Source: Aphrocallistes beatrix (lineage: Eukaryota > Porifera > Hexactinellida > Sceptrulophora > Aphrocallistidae). From it: a stretch of 64,000 bases of DNA. The DNA is taken from assembly GCA_963281255.1 (NCBI GenBank), contig OY725492.1, forward strand, positions 3,339,104 to 3,403,103, read 5' to 3'. The notes under the pieces are model-generated. The model made no database searches and was not told the DNA's origin. It was given only the letters and a program-made list of their open reading frames with translations. Below are positions 28,760 to 38,997 of the stretch, one piece after another; within the stretch, counting starts at the first letter, position 1; each line of letters opens with the position of its first letter. The position numbers were made by a program, and so were the translations under genes.

Positions 28760-29521
28760 CAGGGTTGGAATTTAACCCGGTTTAAATAGGTTTGTTAAAC
28801 CAGGGTTTAATTAGTTTATTCCGGGTTTTATTCTCCAGAAACTGATTTTCCCAGTTATTCCTTGTTTTCAAATTCAACGATATAATTAATTATATAAGCG
28901 TATTTATTAAGAGGTGCATATTAAAATCTAATACACTAATGGAAATATAAAACAAATGAAAAGCAAATCACCAGTCAAACTCCACTGAACCTCTCAATTC
29001 CCGATAACAGGTTACCAATTTGCTGTTTTCTCTAAGCCTAATCTATTACGAAGTTTGTTCTGGACTAAACTAAAATTAGAAAATATCCGCTCAATAGAAT
29101 CATTTATGCACCCACCTTGGACCTTCTACTTTTAGAAAAAAGCTTTGGACTCAGTGATCCTCTGAGCCTACCAACAAAACTATCCATTATACAAGTACAT
29201 GTATGTAGTAACTGCTATGATTAGAGTAAGAACAAACTGCTCTATATACTAGTAGTATCCTGGAATTGTTTTCTTAAAGCACCTCAGATTGTTGTTGTTT
29301 TAAGAAATTCCATTGTTCGTACATCAGGTCTTATTAAAAAACATCATTACGGAATCTCAATATAATAGTTGCAGAATAAGGATTCTCAATCCAAACAATT
29401 GATATCGCTAAAATTAACTTGATTTACGAGTACATTAAAATAAAACCCACTTTAACCCACAAAAAGGGGTTTTGCCCAGCCCGGGTTTAACCCGGGTTGT
29501 GGGTTAAATTAGCCAACCCTG
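28760..29521 (-). mobile_element. hAT element (762 bp) with a transposase C-terminal relic
   Basis: The ends cagggttgg and ccaaccctg are inverted, with gggttaa-rich subterminal sequence. The flanking 8-bp duplication tagtaaac is perfect (28752-28759 and 29522-29529). On the minus strand near 29015-29105 the text reads SIERIFSNFSLVQNK then LRNRLGLEK, the hallmark of the hAT dimerisation domain. The catalytic region is absent, so the copy is non-autonomous. Confidence 0.92.
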
Positions 29522-29609
29522 TAGTAAACCAATACAGTATAATTATTAATTAATTTAATATAAACACTTGAATGAATGTTGAGAAGACTGAAATAAACAT
29601 AAAACAGTT

Positions 29610-30719
29610 TCAATTCCTATGAACAGTAATTGGTTTCTGTCTACGCCAAATATCAAATACATTAGACGACACACCCTTAATGGTAATCAGCAGATAAGGA
29701 ATGATGAGTAATGTCCATCCCAATGCAAACACAACAACTTCAACCAGAGAGACGATAGCATCATATAAGTCTATTGCTTGGGTATACTCATTAGGTAATC
29801 TGCTTTCCCCTCCAGAGAATTTTCCTTCCGATAAAATGATGGTTGGGAAAGTGAATGGCTTTCTTAAAACACACATCAAAGTAGGATGAAAGATAAAAAT
29901 GCAGAATGATACGAGATGCAAAAATAAAGAGGAAATGAGTAGGTACGATCCAATAGTAAAATGTTGATACATTCCTTTGTAGTATCTTACAATTGCTCTA
30001 CTCTGATTCTCGAAAACTGCCGAGTCGAAATAACGCTGATACAAATATCGGCGAAGTTGTTTTGTGGCATTTACGAATCTGACGAATTCATATGCCATAC
30101 AAAGAATGCAACAAGCGAAAGAAACGAGCTCTAGATGTGGAATTATACCAATCATGAATAGAATCACTAAGATATACAACGAGCGAGATAATTTGGATTT
30201 ATTATGTGCTGGTTCCGGATAGAAGGTGTAACAGCTGCACAAGAATTCGGTTAAAATCCTTATAAGAATATAGATCAACATAAACATTACAAGAAAGAGA
30301 GCAAAACTAGATTTAGTTTTGAAATCATTTTTGAGGAATCCATCTGTATTTTCCAAGTAATGCAAATTCGCCATCATACCAAAATTAAACAACTCCCTTT
30401 TCTGCTGAAAAGTGGCAAATGAAATCATTAAAGAGACAATCAAAATAAGCGTATACTCCAATATACTTATTGCTAACAAAAACGTATTTCTTATTTGTTT
30501 TATTTGACAGTTCTTCACTTGAATAGACCATTTAAAATCAGGAATGGATCCCTTTAGACCGATGAAATATCTCAACCTGTTTCTTCCATTATAGAGTTCG
30601 CGAATGAAATAAAACGACCACAAGAAAGAGAGGATGAAGAGAGTGTATATCTCAATTAGGATAATTACTATAAAACTCTTCAATGCCCACGAGTCTATCA
30701 GCTGCCAAGTTTCAGACAT
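29610..30719 (-). CDS. Orphan multi-pass membrane protein (369 aa)
   Basis: An intact single-exon frame from ATG to stop. Hydrophobic segments lie near residues 14-38, 79-103, 138-160, 181-212 (long, possibly two), 255-285 and 320-347, giving six or seven membrane passes. Loops are basic (RRYLYQRYF, DIWRRQKP), suggesting a cytosolic C-terminus. I do not recognise the family and see no transporter, DRY or NPxxY motif. A lineage-specific receptor-like protein is one possibility among several. The hAT element lies 88 bp beyond its stop codon. Confidence 0.75.
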   Translation of the reverse strand: MSETWQLIDSWALKSFIVIILIEIYTLFILSFLWSFYFIRELYNGRNRLRYFIGLKGSIPDFKWSIQVKNCQIKQIRNTFLLAISILEYTLILIVSLMISFATFQQKRELFNFGMMANLHYLENTDGFLKNDFKTKSSFALFLVMFMLIYILIRILTEFLCSCYTFYPEPAHNKSKLSRSLYILVILFMIGIIPHLELVSFACCILCMAYEFVRFVNATKQLRRYLYQRYFDSAVFENQSRAIVRYYKGMYQHFTIGSYLLISSLFLHLVSFCIFIFHPTLMCVLRKPFTFPTIILSEGKFSGGESRLPNEYTQAIDLYDAIVSLVEVVVFALGWTLLIIPYLLITIKGVSSNVFDIWRRQKPITVHRN

Positions 30720-31022
30720 ATTTTGAATTCAAAGGATAATTCATAATACTTGAATTTAAGAAAAAACATGTTTATATACCATTTCGTGTTGTATGTAGGG
30801 AAATTACCTACACAAGAAAAAGCCTACTAATACAAAATATTTAAAACACAGGACAGCTTAATGGTTGTAAATATCATTGTATGTTAGCAGAATTATAATT
30901 GCTTAATTGAAATAGCAATAGAATCAGGGAAATATCAAGAATTCAATCAATTCGATTGCCTCAATTAATAGTTTCTAAATGTAAGCAAAATCAATTTTGA
31001 TAACAAATAGGAAAATTAACCC

Positions 31023-31510
31023 TAGTTCACAGAAAGCTGATTTTTGGCATGTGGAAATATTTTGTCTATGGTTCCACTAAGTTCTGACCTCAGATGAAAG
31101 TGTCGACTCACCATGGAATTATGACATTATTATCACCTTTTTTATTATTAGAAATTCCTGTTTTTCGACTATAACTCAGCCATTTTAGGTGATAGAAGGC
31201 TGACATTTTAATAAACTGTGTACAGTCAGGTTCGCTTATTATGAACATTCGTTTATTATGAACTAACTCTCTGGTCCCAATTCAACAGGTTCCATAGGAT
31301 TTGTATTAGGTCGAGTTCGCTTAATATGAAGTCTCTATATTATGAACATACTTTTTGGTCCCCAAGGTGTTCATAATAAGCGACCCTGACTGTATATTAA
31401 TATTCTTCACATATGATGCAACTATCATAAAAATTGATGACCCATCACTCTGTTATGAGTCTTATGACGTAATCATTACGCAGCGCAAGCAAGCGGAGCG
31501 CTTGTTGTAT
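31023..31510 (+). repeat. R1 repeat carrying a nested MITE
   Basis: Bases 31030-31222 match the R1 left part (agaaagctgatttttggcat, ctcagccattttaggtgata) and 31395-31510 the right part, ending gcgcaagcaagcggagcgcttgtt. The hairpin cassette is shortened. The interruption is the 170-bp element below. Confidence 0.8.
31223..31392. mobile_element. Tc1/mariner-type MITE with TA target duplication
   Basis: cagtcaggttcgcttattat at the left and its complement (one mismatch) at the right form inverted ends, flanked by TA on both sides (31221-31222, 31393-31394). Ends of the form CAGT...ataa are typical of pogo-like elements. There is no coding. Confidence 0.85.
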
Positions 31511-32181
31511 GTGAAAATATAATGATGGATTTTTAGTTTTCAGACTATACTTTCCCCTGCACCATCAGAAGGGACCATGGGTCACTTTTGCTGACCCATG
31601 ACCATGTGTAAAATTACTGTAAAATATACTATTTTTGCCTCAGAAATTGCTGATTGTATAGATATATCTCGGAGAACTTCTAAAAAGCACTGTTTCTCGC
31701 ACGGTTTCGAAAATGTTCAAATCGTGAATCTTCTGCCAAAGTGGTATTCCCGTACCAGAACTACCAGAACGATGCCGCACCTTATTTCTCCAGACGATTG
31801 GCACACAATAAACTTTTTTAACCCTATTTGTTAAAAGATAGGCAATTATACGAACAGTTTTACACTGACAAATTATAGTAAACTTACAGAGTACAATCAC
31901 AATAACCAGTTGCGTAACCACAATGTAGGAAAGGTCGACAAACCCCACGGGGCCCCGTATCATTTGGTGAAGTGAAGTCAGTTATAATTATCATTTTCAT
32001 GATTATAACAAATCTGCAAAAAATGCATGCATTTTCAAAAGAAGACTAAAAATGATCAGCAGTACAACAACAACCATAACTCTGGCTTCATAATGTAAAA
32101 AACACTGAATATTCTGAAATAAATCTACATACATGTCCTAGCTACATATTTTAATATTCACATAAAGTTCTCCTGCTAGAA
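31511..32181. other. Intergenic, no supported feature
   Basis: Overlapping short open frames at 31598-31963 on both strands lack any recognisable motif. ccatgggtcacttttgctgacccatg near 31574-31600 is an imperfect palindrome. Confidence 0.35.
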
Positions 32182-33705
32182 TTATTCTAATTTCCTTCCC
32201 TTGGTCTCGTAGGGAAGCATTAAGCAAACCACTGCAGTGAACACGCCCAATCCACCAAATATACCAATTGCAACAAGAAAGTTTTCCCTCAGAAGAACTT
32301 GCGCCATGAATCCTGTAAGCATAATGGAAACCCTGGAGAGAGTGCACAGGACTGCGGTGCTGGTAGCTCTGATTTGAGTAGGATAGACCTCTCCATTGTA
32401 TAGATAGATCAGGTTGAAAGCTCCGGCATTACAAGCGCGTATTATAAAGAGGATTATGGTCTTGAATATGTACTCATTATATGTACAGATGAAAAGCAGG
32501 AAGAAGGAGACCCCACTCATCATAAACTCTAACGTGAATGTCAGTTTTCTCCCGATTAATTCCGCCAGGACTGCTGTTATTAGTACCCCCGGTATCTCAG
32601 CTGTTGAGGTGATTAAATACTCGAAGTAGTCTCCAGGTTCCAGTGGCATGCAATAATCAGTGGAACTCCTCTGAATGTCTCCAGTCCTGGAGCTGTTGGA
32701 GTGCGACACGCAGTGGTTGTCGTATGAGAAGATATCCGCGGTTATTAACACAGTTCCGTAACCTAGAAACCCACATGTGAACCAGATAAGTGCGAGTATC
32801 AGCGTGGTGAGCCGATATTTCTTGCTAAATAGCTCTAATATTCCTTTATTCTTACGCTTATTGTCAATATTAACTGCATTAATGGCTGTATTATTTTCAT
32901 TGATTGCGCCATACTCAATCAAGTTGTTAGCAGCATCGTTAGACTTCACTATTAATTCTCCTTCTGGAAGAGAACGGCAGTTGAATTTGGCACCTCTCGT
33001 CAACACCCTCTCAGCTTCCTTCAGTCTCCCTTTCTGAATGAGAAAACGCGGAGAACTAGGCAAGAACCAATAGTAGATGGGCATTATAGCCATCGGGATG
33101 CTCATGACGATCACCAGATATCTCCACCCGAGTGTCGGGATGATTCCATAACAAGCTAGGACCAGGAGACAGGTGACTCCCGTCCAGAACAGACTCAGTA
33201 GTAGCACAGCCAGAGACCTCCAGCGCACCGGCATGAATTCAATGCAGTACGTTCCGCCCATGTTAGCAGCTATGCTGGTCACCCCCAACAAGAATCTCAC
33301 TGCAATCAACCAGAAGTAAGAGGGGACGAATGCTGACATGAGGGAGTAATACAAGAGGAATATATTCGCGATGTTAACGACATTCTTTCTGCCGTACTTG
33401 TCACATAGAAAACCGATCGGAGTTGATCCTATTATGTTTCCGAATGGGAACATCGCAGTTAGGATTGCGAGCTGAGTGTTAGTGAGTTGGAACTCGCACT
33501 GCCATGCGGGAGCCAGCAGCGCCAGCTGAATATCGACTATTGCTTGAAAACCATGCAGCAATCCTGAGAACGTAAATACGTTGATTTGCAAAGGGCCGAA
33601 TCCAATTTTTTCCAGAGCCTGATCTACGGTGTACCCTTTTCCAATGCTTCTATCGAGTAAGAGCGGACTGTTGTCTCTGTAAGACGCATGAGTATCACTA
33701 GCCAT
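32182..33705 (-). CDS. SVOP-like major facilitator transporter (507 aa)
   Basis: A single-exon frame with twelve predicted helices. The start region YTVDQALEKIGFGPLQINVF and the following APAWQCEFQLTNTQLAILTA match the synaptic vesicle 2-related (SVOP/SVOPL) and SLC22-like group, which has FTVEDAVEAIGFG-like and LAPxLHCEW-like text. The MFS loop GFLCDKYGRK is at 98-107, LPSSPRFL at 215-222, and the closing PYETKGR motif is at the C-terminus. An acidic, Asn-rich cytosolic loop lies between helices 6 and 7. It is likely a small-solute carrier of plasma or vesicle membrane; substrate unknown. The N-terminal LL motif (SPLLLDRS) could be a sorting signal. Confidence 0.85.
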   Translation of the reverse strand: MASDTHASYRDNSPLLLDRSIGKGYTVDQALEKIGFGPLQINVFTFSGLLHGFQAIVDIQLALLAPAWQCEFQLTNTQLAILTAMFPFGNIIGSTPIGFLCDKYGRKNVVNIANIFLLYYSLMSAFVPSYFWLIAVRFLLGVTSIAANMGGTYCIEFMPVRWRSLAVLLLSLFWTGVTCLLVLACYGIIPTLGWRYLVIVMSIPMAIMPIYYWFLPSSPRFLIQKGRLKEAERVLTRGAKFNCRSLPEGELIVKSNDAANNLIEYGAINENNTAINAVNIDNKRKNKGILELFSKKYRLTTLILALIWFTCGFLGYGTVLITADIFSYDNHCVSHSNSSRTGDIQRSSTDYCMPLEPGDYFEYLITSTAEIPGVLITAVLAELIGRKLTFTLEFMMSGVSFFLLFICTYNEYIFKTIILFIIRACNAGAFNLIYLYNGEVYPTQIRATSTAVLCTLSRVSIMLTGFMAQVLLRENFLVAIGIFGGLGVFTAVVCLMLPYETKGRKLE

Positions 33706-35418
33706 TTATGCGTTAGTTTGTAGAATTAAATTAAATGGGGAGTTGTAAGCGAGTAAATCTTAAATCATATGCATATCAAATTAAGTTCAACAGCTATTTC
33801 TATAATTATGTCTAAATCAATGTTAATTATAAATCACATGTAGGAAAATACTAAGTAAATGTGTGAAGGTTTAGGTATAGGTACAGTCAAACATTTCCAA
33901 CCAAATTTTGCATTTAGGATCCTTTATAGTGTAAATATGTTAGATATTTTATCACTTCATATAGGGCATTTTACTATGTAGAATCAGATTCTCATACTTG
34001 GAAAGCAATCTGACTATTTAATGTGAATATTTGTTGGAATCATGCTAAACTACTACTTGTATCTGGGAGAGGGTTTCATCGGGCGACATATACCATTAAA
34101 ATAGTGGCGGACGTATGGCAGTATCCCATTTTCGCACTTATAAGGCTATGATGCGAATAGTTAATGAGTTACTACGTGTGAACATATGTATGTATGCATA
34201 TTCTACACAACTGATTGGTGTTTTAATGGAGCTGCACAATCGGTCGGTCATAACTCAAATACTTTGTAATAGCTATTGATCTCATTTTAAACATAGCTTT
34301 GTAGTGAAGGTGTAATAAAATAAAAATTCGCATTATAAAAAACAAGTGATGCAATTTCTCGAAAGAAATAGATGGGGGTACTTGCCCCCTTAAATATTTA
34401 GATATCCCAGATTGCCTCTCTTGAATGAAAATCCTGTATAAAACACTGCATAACATAAAGGAATCCTAAGTGCGAAATTCAGTAGAAATCGGAATGTTAG
34501 GTTCGCATGAACGCGCGTACGGAGCACATACATACGAACACCGTCCATGCCATTAATACATAATTATCCTTATAGAAGCTGCGCTAAAAATATCAGATCC
34601 ACATCTACACCGTGAAAGAGAGGGAGTGAATAGCACTAAAATTGAGAAGAATTCACTATTATAATAGATTACTATGTTGTCATGCATCTCTCTAAAAGTT
34701 GATGGGTGGTCTTGTTTCCTTGTAGTTTTTGATTGCTGTATTTACCCGGCAATATGTTGTCCTGGATCTAATCCAATCAATGACAATAATCAACAATTTT
34801 GGTAAATTTTACATTTTTGCATTTTCTTTGATTGTCAAATCATTTTATATTTTTTCTTGGGAATAATATTTATATTTTGGGTGTTGTATATTGACAAATC
34901 AATTAAAAGTATCGATTGTTTGTCAAGGAAGATCATGTTTGCTTAAAATTGGATCGATAGCCTCACTCATTCCAGAACTGCACTGTCCATTATATTCATT
35001 AAGTTAGCTTTTCAGATGGCTGGATTATTGTATAAAGGTACATGAGGGAATTACAGCACCATTAGTATGATCCTACCCAGTCTCGAATAAACATAAGTAG
35101 TTCAGTGTCATCGAGAATCAGAATAGAGGAGGAACTGGTACCAGTACTGACTTAGAAGAAGCCATTGATTGTTGGAGTAGAAAGAAGAAAATAATTCTAA
35201 CGATATGATTTAGATAAGTAGCATCTCATTGGATTCGATTACTAATTAAGGCAAATAGTAGATAGATTATTAAGTTCATCATGTATGGGGTCAACGTTAT
35301 TGGGGAGGCATTTGCCCCCTCTCCTGCCCCAGGGGATCCGCCCCATATTGCTCGCTCGTCCACGGATTAATTACAAAAATCTATTTCAAGTTTGAACAGA
35401 GAAATCTTAAAAAATTAA
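33706..35418. other. Intergenic with one MITE-like element
   Basis: The element at 34222-34594 is described separately. The remainder is AT-rich with no gene; the (cc)ccctctcctgcccc patch near 35311-35345 has no clear identity. Confidence 0.4.
34222..34594. mobile_element. MITE-like element with TTTTAxxGxxGCxGC-type ends
   Basis: The left end ttttaatggagctgc and the right end gaagctgcgctaaaa are imperfect inverted repeats. The interior shares cggtcggtc and gcgtacggagcacatacat with the 2397-3480 repeat. A left-end fragment also lies at 28348. No coding and no clean target duplication. Confidence 0.55.
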
Positions 35419-35721
35419 TCAATTGCTATCTTCATTATCTTCCCACGGTCTTGGGACACGCTTATTGGTATACGTTGATAGATCTATCTTCTTCATAATC
35501 CGTTCGTACTCCATTTCCAAACTCAGTTGCTTCCTGTTCGGTTTGGTAAGATTAATCATTTCTTTTCCGCTAAGGATTCTTTGCTTCGATTCCTTTGCCT
35601 CATTCCTCAATTCCTGAGTGAATTTGAGTCCAAATGTTCCAATGAAGCAGAGTGAGATCATGGGCAGTCCCACCCGGAAGAAATGGGACTTCTTCAAGTA
35701 GTGAACCAACTTATCAAACAT
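35419..35721 (-). CDS. COX16: Cytochrome c oxidase assembly protein COX16 (100 aa)
   Basis: A short intact frame with the COX16 signature: a basic N-terminus, one membrane segment at about 16-32 (VGLPMISLCFIGTFGL), the charged helix ELRNEAKESKQR, SLEMEYERI, and the near-C-terminal VPRPWEDNE (family VRGPRPWE-like). COX16 is an inner-membrane mitochondrial protein needed for copper insertion or maturation of COX2 in complex IV. Length is typical (about 100-120 aa). It lies in the same orientation as CCT8 upstream, separated by about 700 bp containing nested MITEs. Confidence 0.92.
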   Translation of the reverse strand: MFDKLVHYLKKSHFFRVGLPMISLCFIGTFGLKFTQELRNEAKESKQRILSGKEMINLTKPNRKQLSLEMEYERIMKKIDLSTYTNKRVPRPWEDNEDSN

Positions 35722-35920
35722 TCATAAATTCATCAATAAATTCTAGAAATTTATATTAGAAGCGTCATTCAACTCCAATGAAAATATTTGTATATAAATT
35801 AGATACTAAAGTGACTCACAGGTATGCTGAATTTTGGAGGTCCAAATTCCGAGAGGTTTACCTGTGAGACTATTATAACTCAAAATACCAGTACTTTATG
35901 ATGACGTCACAAAGTATATA

Positions 35921-36226
35921 CAGTAGAACTCGGATAAGACGTACCCCTCCGGGAAGCAGAAGAAAGTACGTACTATCCGTAAGTACGTACTAACCGAGTT
36001 GATATTACATAGGAATCTATATATTAAATGAATTTGGTTCAGAGAAATGAGTACGTACTAAGCCGAAGTACGTCTTATTCAGGCCTCTCAACTCTCACGA
36101 TCTCGTCGTGTGTCTCACGATTTAGAGCCAGTGTTCGTAATACTATTTTCCCGTATCTCACGATTTAGTTTAATTCCAGGTTGAGAGGCCTGCTTATCCC
36201 GAGTACGTATTAAACGAATTTTACCG
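35921..36226. mobile_element. Tc1/mariner-type MITE with TA duplication, interrupted by a second element
   Basis: The left end cagtagaactcggataagac and the right end (complement of cggtaaaattcgtttaatac) are diverged inverted repeats flanked by TA. The interior repeats gtacgtacta several times, probably transposase-binding sites. The 113-bp insertion at 36080-36192 splits it. Confidence 0.75.
36080..36192. mobile_element. Nested 113-bp MITE with CAGGCCTCTCAAC ends
   Basis: caggcctctcaac and gttgagaggcctg are perfect 13-bp inverted ends. It contains two ctcacgattta blocks. A related worn copy lies near 17995-18100. The target duplication is unclear. Confidence 0.8.
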
Positions 36227-36432
36227 TAATTTACTGATAATATGATCCAGAAACAGATCTAACTGAAAGGAAATAAAACAGGTTTTCCAAAATTTGATAA
36301 TTCTTCTATAAGCGCATACGCATAATAACGTGTGAATACTCATCAAATATAATCTAACAATTATCACTAAGAACTAAGACTAATTAGTTCTAAATCCATT
36401 CACATAAGAGCCTAGAAGTGTGGAGACTGGCG

Positions 36433-38061
36433 CTAGTCCTCGTCCCAATTCTTATTCTCGCGAGGCTTTGGGCCGCCAGCAGTTTTGGCCATTATAATCT
36501 GGTCCACGCGCAGCACAGTGACAGTTGCCTGAGTCGCGAGCTTGATGGCCCACTCCTTGGTCACCAGGAGATCGAGGATCTTGTTCGAGGTGGTATCCAC
36601 CACGCCTCCTGTCAGCACGTCGATCCCCTGATTGACCTGTCCCTTCTGGTGCGCCACGAGCAGCTTGGAAAGGATGTCAGGCCCTTTATACCCGGCGTTC
36701 TCAGCGATAGTGCGGGGCAGAGACTCCAAGCCCTCCCCGAACTTCTTGATGGCGTACTGGTCCAGGCCGGGACACGTGTCCGCGTAGGAGGCCAGTTTCT
36801 TGGCCAGTTCAATCTCTGTCGCTCCGGCACCAGGCAGCAGGCGCCCGTCTCTGGTGAGAGCTTTATAAGAGTTCACCGAGTCGTTGATTCCCCTCTCAAC
36901 CTCGTCCATCAGGTTCTCAGTGGATCCGCGGATAACGATAGTGGATATCTTGCTGTCCCCTGGCGCCTGCTCAAACACGACCACATTAGTCGCACCCAGC
37001 TCGTCAATGTGCACTTTCCCACACTCCCCAATCTCGTCTGGCGACGGCACAACTAACTTGGGAAGAGCACTAGCGCCGGACAACTTGCAGATACGTCGAA
37101 TATCAAATTTAGATCCGAAACGGAGTGCCATGATCTTGTAACGGTCAAGAAAGTGCAGACACATTTCTCCTACCTTCCCACCAGACACGAGGACATTGAT
37201 TCCCGCCTCTGCCAGCTGCTGCACCTGTCGCTCCACATCGTTCTCTTCCCCCTGGCTGAAGTCCCTGAGCTCTTCGGCGGTTTTGATCAGAACCGTTCCC
37301 TTCGTCTCGGTGGAGAGAGAGTCGAAGGGACAGCTGTACACGGCGATCTTGGCCTTCTGCACCTTCGTGACTTCCCCCTCCACCCCGCGCTTGAACAGCA
37401 TCCCGTGCACGAACGAAGAGTCCCGGACGCCCCCACCGGCTATTTTCACGATACGAACAGAGTCAACGTCAAAGCTTTTCGGGTTTTCTGGGAGAACAGA
37501 GATGCAGCAGTCGGCCACTAGGGAGGACAGGAAGTCCTGGTGCGCGTACTGCTTCGAAGCGATGGTAGAGCGGAGTGCGCGGGCTATAGCGTCTCGATCT
37601 CGGAAGTTCTCCACCGAGGAGACAGAGAGGGTGGAGAGCAGCTCCACCACTCGCTTCCCTGCCTTGTCATACCCTTCTAACACCTCGATCGGGGAGAGGC
37701 CAGTCCGAATCAGGTCCTCTGCTCCCTCCAACAAGCTCCCAGCTAGCACCAGCACCAGGTTGGTCCCGTCCCCCACTTCCTTCTCCATCTGCTGAGCAGC
37801 CAGCACTAGCAGCTTGGCGGCGGGATGCTGGATCTCGAGTTCGTTCACAATCGTGGCTGCATCCTTGGTCACGAAGAGCTTCTCCAAGTGGTTCATCACC
37901 ATCTTGTTCATCCCGATAGGACCGTAGCTCGTCCTGGTCAGGTTACTCAGGTCGATACAGGCCTCGATGTTTCGCAGTACCGATTCATCAGTGCCTGAGA
38001 AGTGCCGCGCTCCGTCCTTGAGGAGAGTAGAAAACCCAGTCTTGGAAACATGGAGAGCCAT
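36433..38061 (-). CDS. CCT8: T-complex protein 1 subunit theta (CCT8), 542 aa
   Basis: A single-exon frame of full length (human about 548 aa). Group II chaperonin landmarks: LTRTSYGPIGMNKMV (41-55), the ATP-binding GDGTN at 97-101, LVSGGKVGEM in the apical region, RGSTENLMDEVERGINDS, LLPGAGATEIELAKK, and the theta-specific end VLRVDQIIMAKTAGGPKP. CCT8 is one of eight subunits of the cytosolic TRiC ring that folds actin and tubulin. It is GC-richer than its surroundings, like MROH1. The ATG lies 38 bp from the edge of a hAT element, so the promoter must lie in or beyond it. Confidence 0.97.
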   Translation of the reverse strand: MALHVSKTGFSTLLKDGARHFSGTDESVLRNIEACIDLSNLTRTSYGPIGMNKMVMNHLEKLFVTKDAATIVNELEIQHPAAKLLVLAAQQMEKEVGDGTNLVLVLAGSLLEGAEDLIRTGLSPIEVLEGYDKAGKRVVELLSTLSVSSVENFRDRDAIARALRSTIASKQYAHQDFLSSLVADCCISVLPENPKSFDVDSVRIVKIAGGGVRDSSFVHGMLFKRGVEGEVTKVQKAKIAVYSCPFDSLSTETKGTVLIKTAEELRDFSQGEENDVERQVQQLAEAGINVLVSGGKVGEMCLHFLDRYKIMALRFGSKFDIRRICKLSGASALPKLVVPSPDEIGECGKVHIDELGATNVVVFEQAPGDSKISTIVIRGSTENLMDEVERGINDSVNSYKALTRDGRLLPGAGATEIELAKKLASYADTCPGLDQYAIKKFGEGLESLPRTIAENAGYKGPDILSKLLVAHQKGQVNQGIDVLTGGVVDTTSNKILDLLVTKEWAIKLATQATVTVLRVDQIIMAKTAGGPKPRENKNWDED

Positions 38062-38098
38062 TGCAATGAGCTAATCGAGGAGATTGATATGTGATAAT

Positions 38099-38989
38099 TA
38101 GGGCTTACAATCCCGGACATATTTTCTAATCCCGGGATTAAGCAATTAACACCCAAGTATCACGAATAGACGGGGTCTCCGTTTATTTATTTTAAAATAC
38201 TGAATACTGAATTAATGTTATAGTATACGCATATCAGGCGTAAAATAACCTTTATCAGATTATTTATGCTAACTAACAATTATCTGAAACAAAATAAGCA
38301 TGGGATTATTTTTTATAATTTCTAATTAGACAGAGTGTTTACCACATACAGATCTCCGAAAATGTTTCCATATTTCTGCACCAGCAAAATTTTGAAATTT
38401 AGCACTTTCAGCCATAAAGCATAGGATATAGAATTTGCGTTGAGAATTTCTTAGAATTATATATATTAGTCCAGGGTTTTTTAAGGGCGATCGTGGTGTA
38501 AAAATTACACCACGAATTTTGGGAGTTACACCACGATTTGGTTCGGCCACTGCAGCGTGGGCAATATTTGGTTAATATTTTTTCGGTGGTTACACCGTGA
38601 TTAATTAAGCTGAGTTACACCAAGGTCTCAACCTTAAAAAAACCCTGTATTAGTCATGATTTAAATAATAATCTTAGAGTCATTGTTTGTTAATAATAAC
38701 AACAATGCCCATAAAGATTATCATTAAACACTGAATCCAAATAAGAGTTGTTAAGAAATTATAAGCATCCTATACAAGTGCATAATCATTTGTCTACGGA
38801 ATCTAATCAAATACGTTTGCATTCATACAAGCAAACCAGTCCCATGTTTTGACTACAATTAAAGCCATTTTCTACTAAACTCGGAATCCCGGGATTGAGA
38901 AATAATCCCGAGATTGGAAATCGGGATCGGGGTTAAAAAAACAAATCCCGGAAGTGAAATGGATCGGGATCTCGGGATTGTAAGCCCTA
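38099..38989. mobile_element. hAT-type element (891 bp) just upstream of CCT8, with nested MITE
   Basis: The ends tagggcttacaatcccg and cgggattgtaagcccta are inverted. A perfect 8-bp duplication gtgataat flanks it (38091-38098 and 38990-38997). Subterminal aatcccgggatt palindromes occur at both ends. On the minus strand at about 38330-38460 the text EIWKHFRRSVCGKHS recalls the start of a BED finger, as in hAT transposases; this is tentative. A younger element is nested at 38472-38647. Confidence 0.92.
38472..38647. mobile_element. Nested 176-bp hAT MITE
   Basis: The ends cagggttttttaag and cttaaaaaaaccctg are inverted. A perfect 8-bp duplication tattagtc flanks it (38464-38471 and 38648-38655). 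The interior has three ttacacca/tggtgtaa-type blocks. A diverged copy lies at about 2155-2296. Confidence 0.93.
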
Positions 38990-38997
38990 GTGATAAT

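Noticed and set aside
31598..31963. Overlapping frames on both strands near 31.6-32.0 kb
   Set aside because: No motif, no splice logic and no similarity to other parts of the window.
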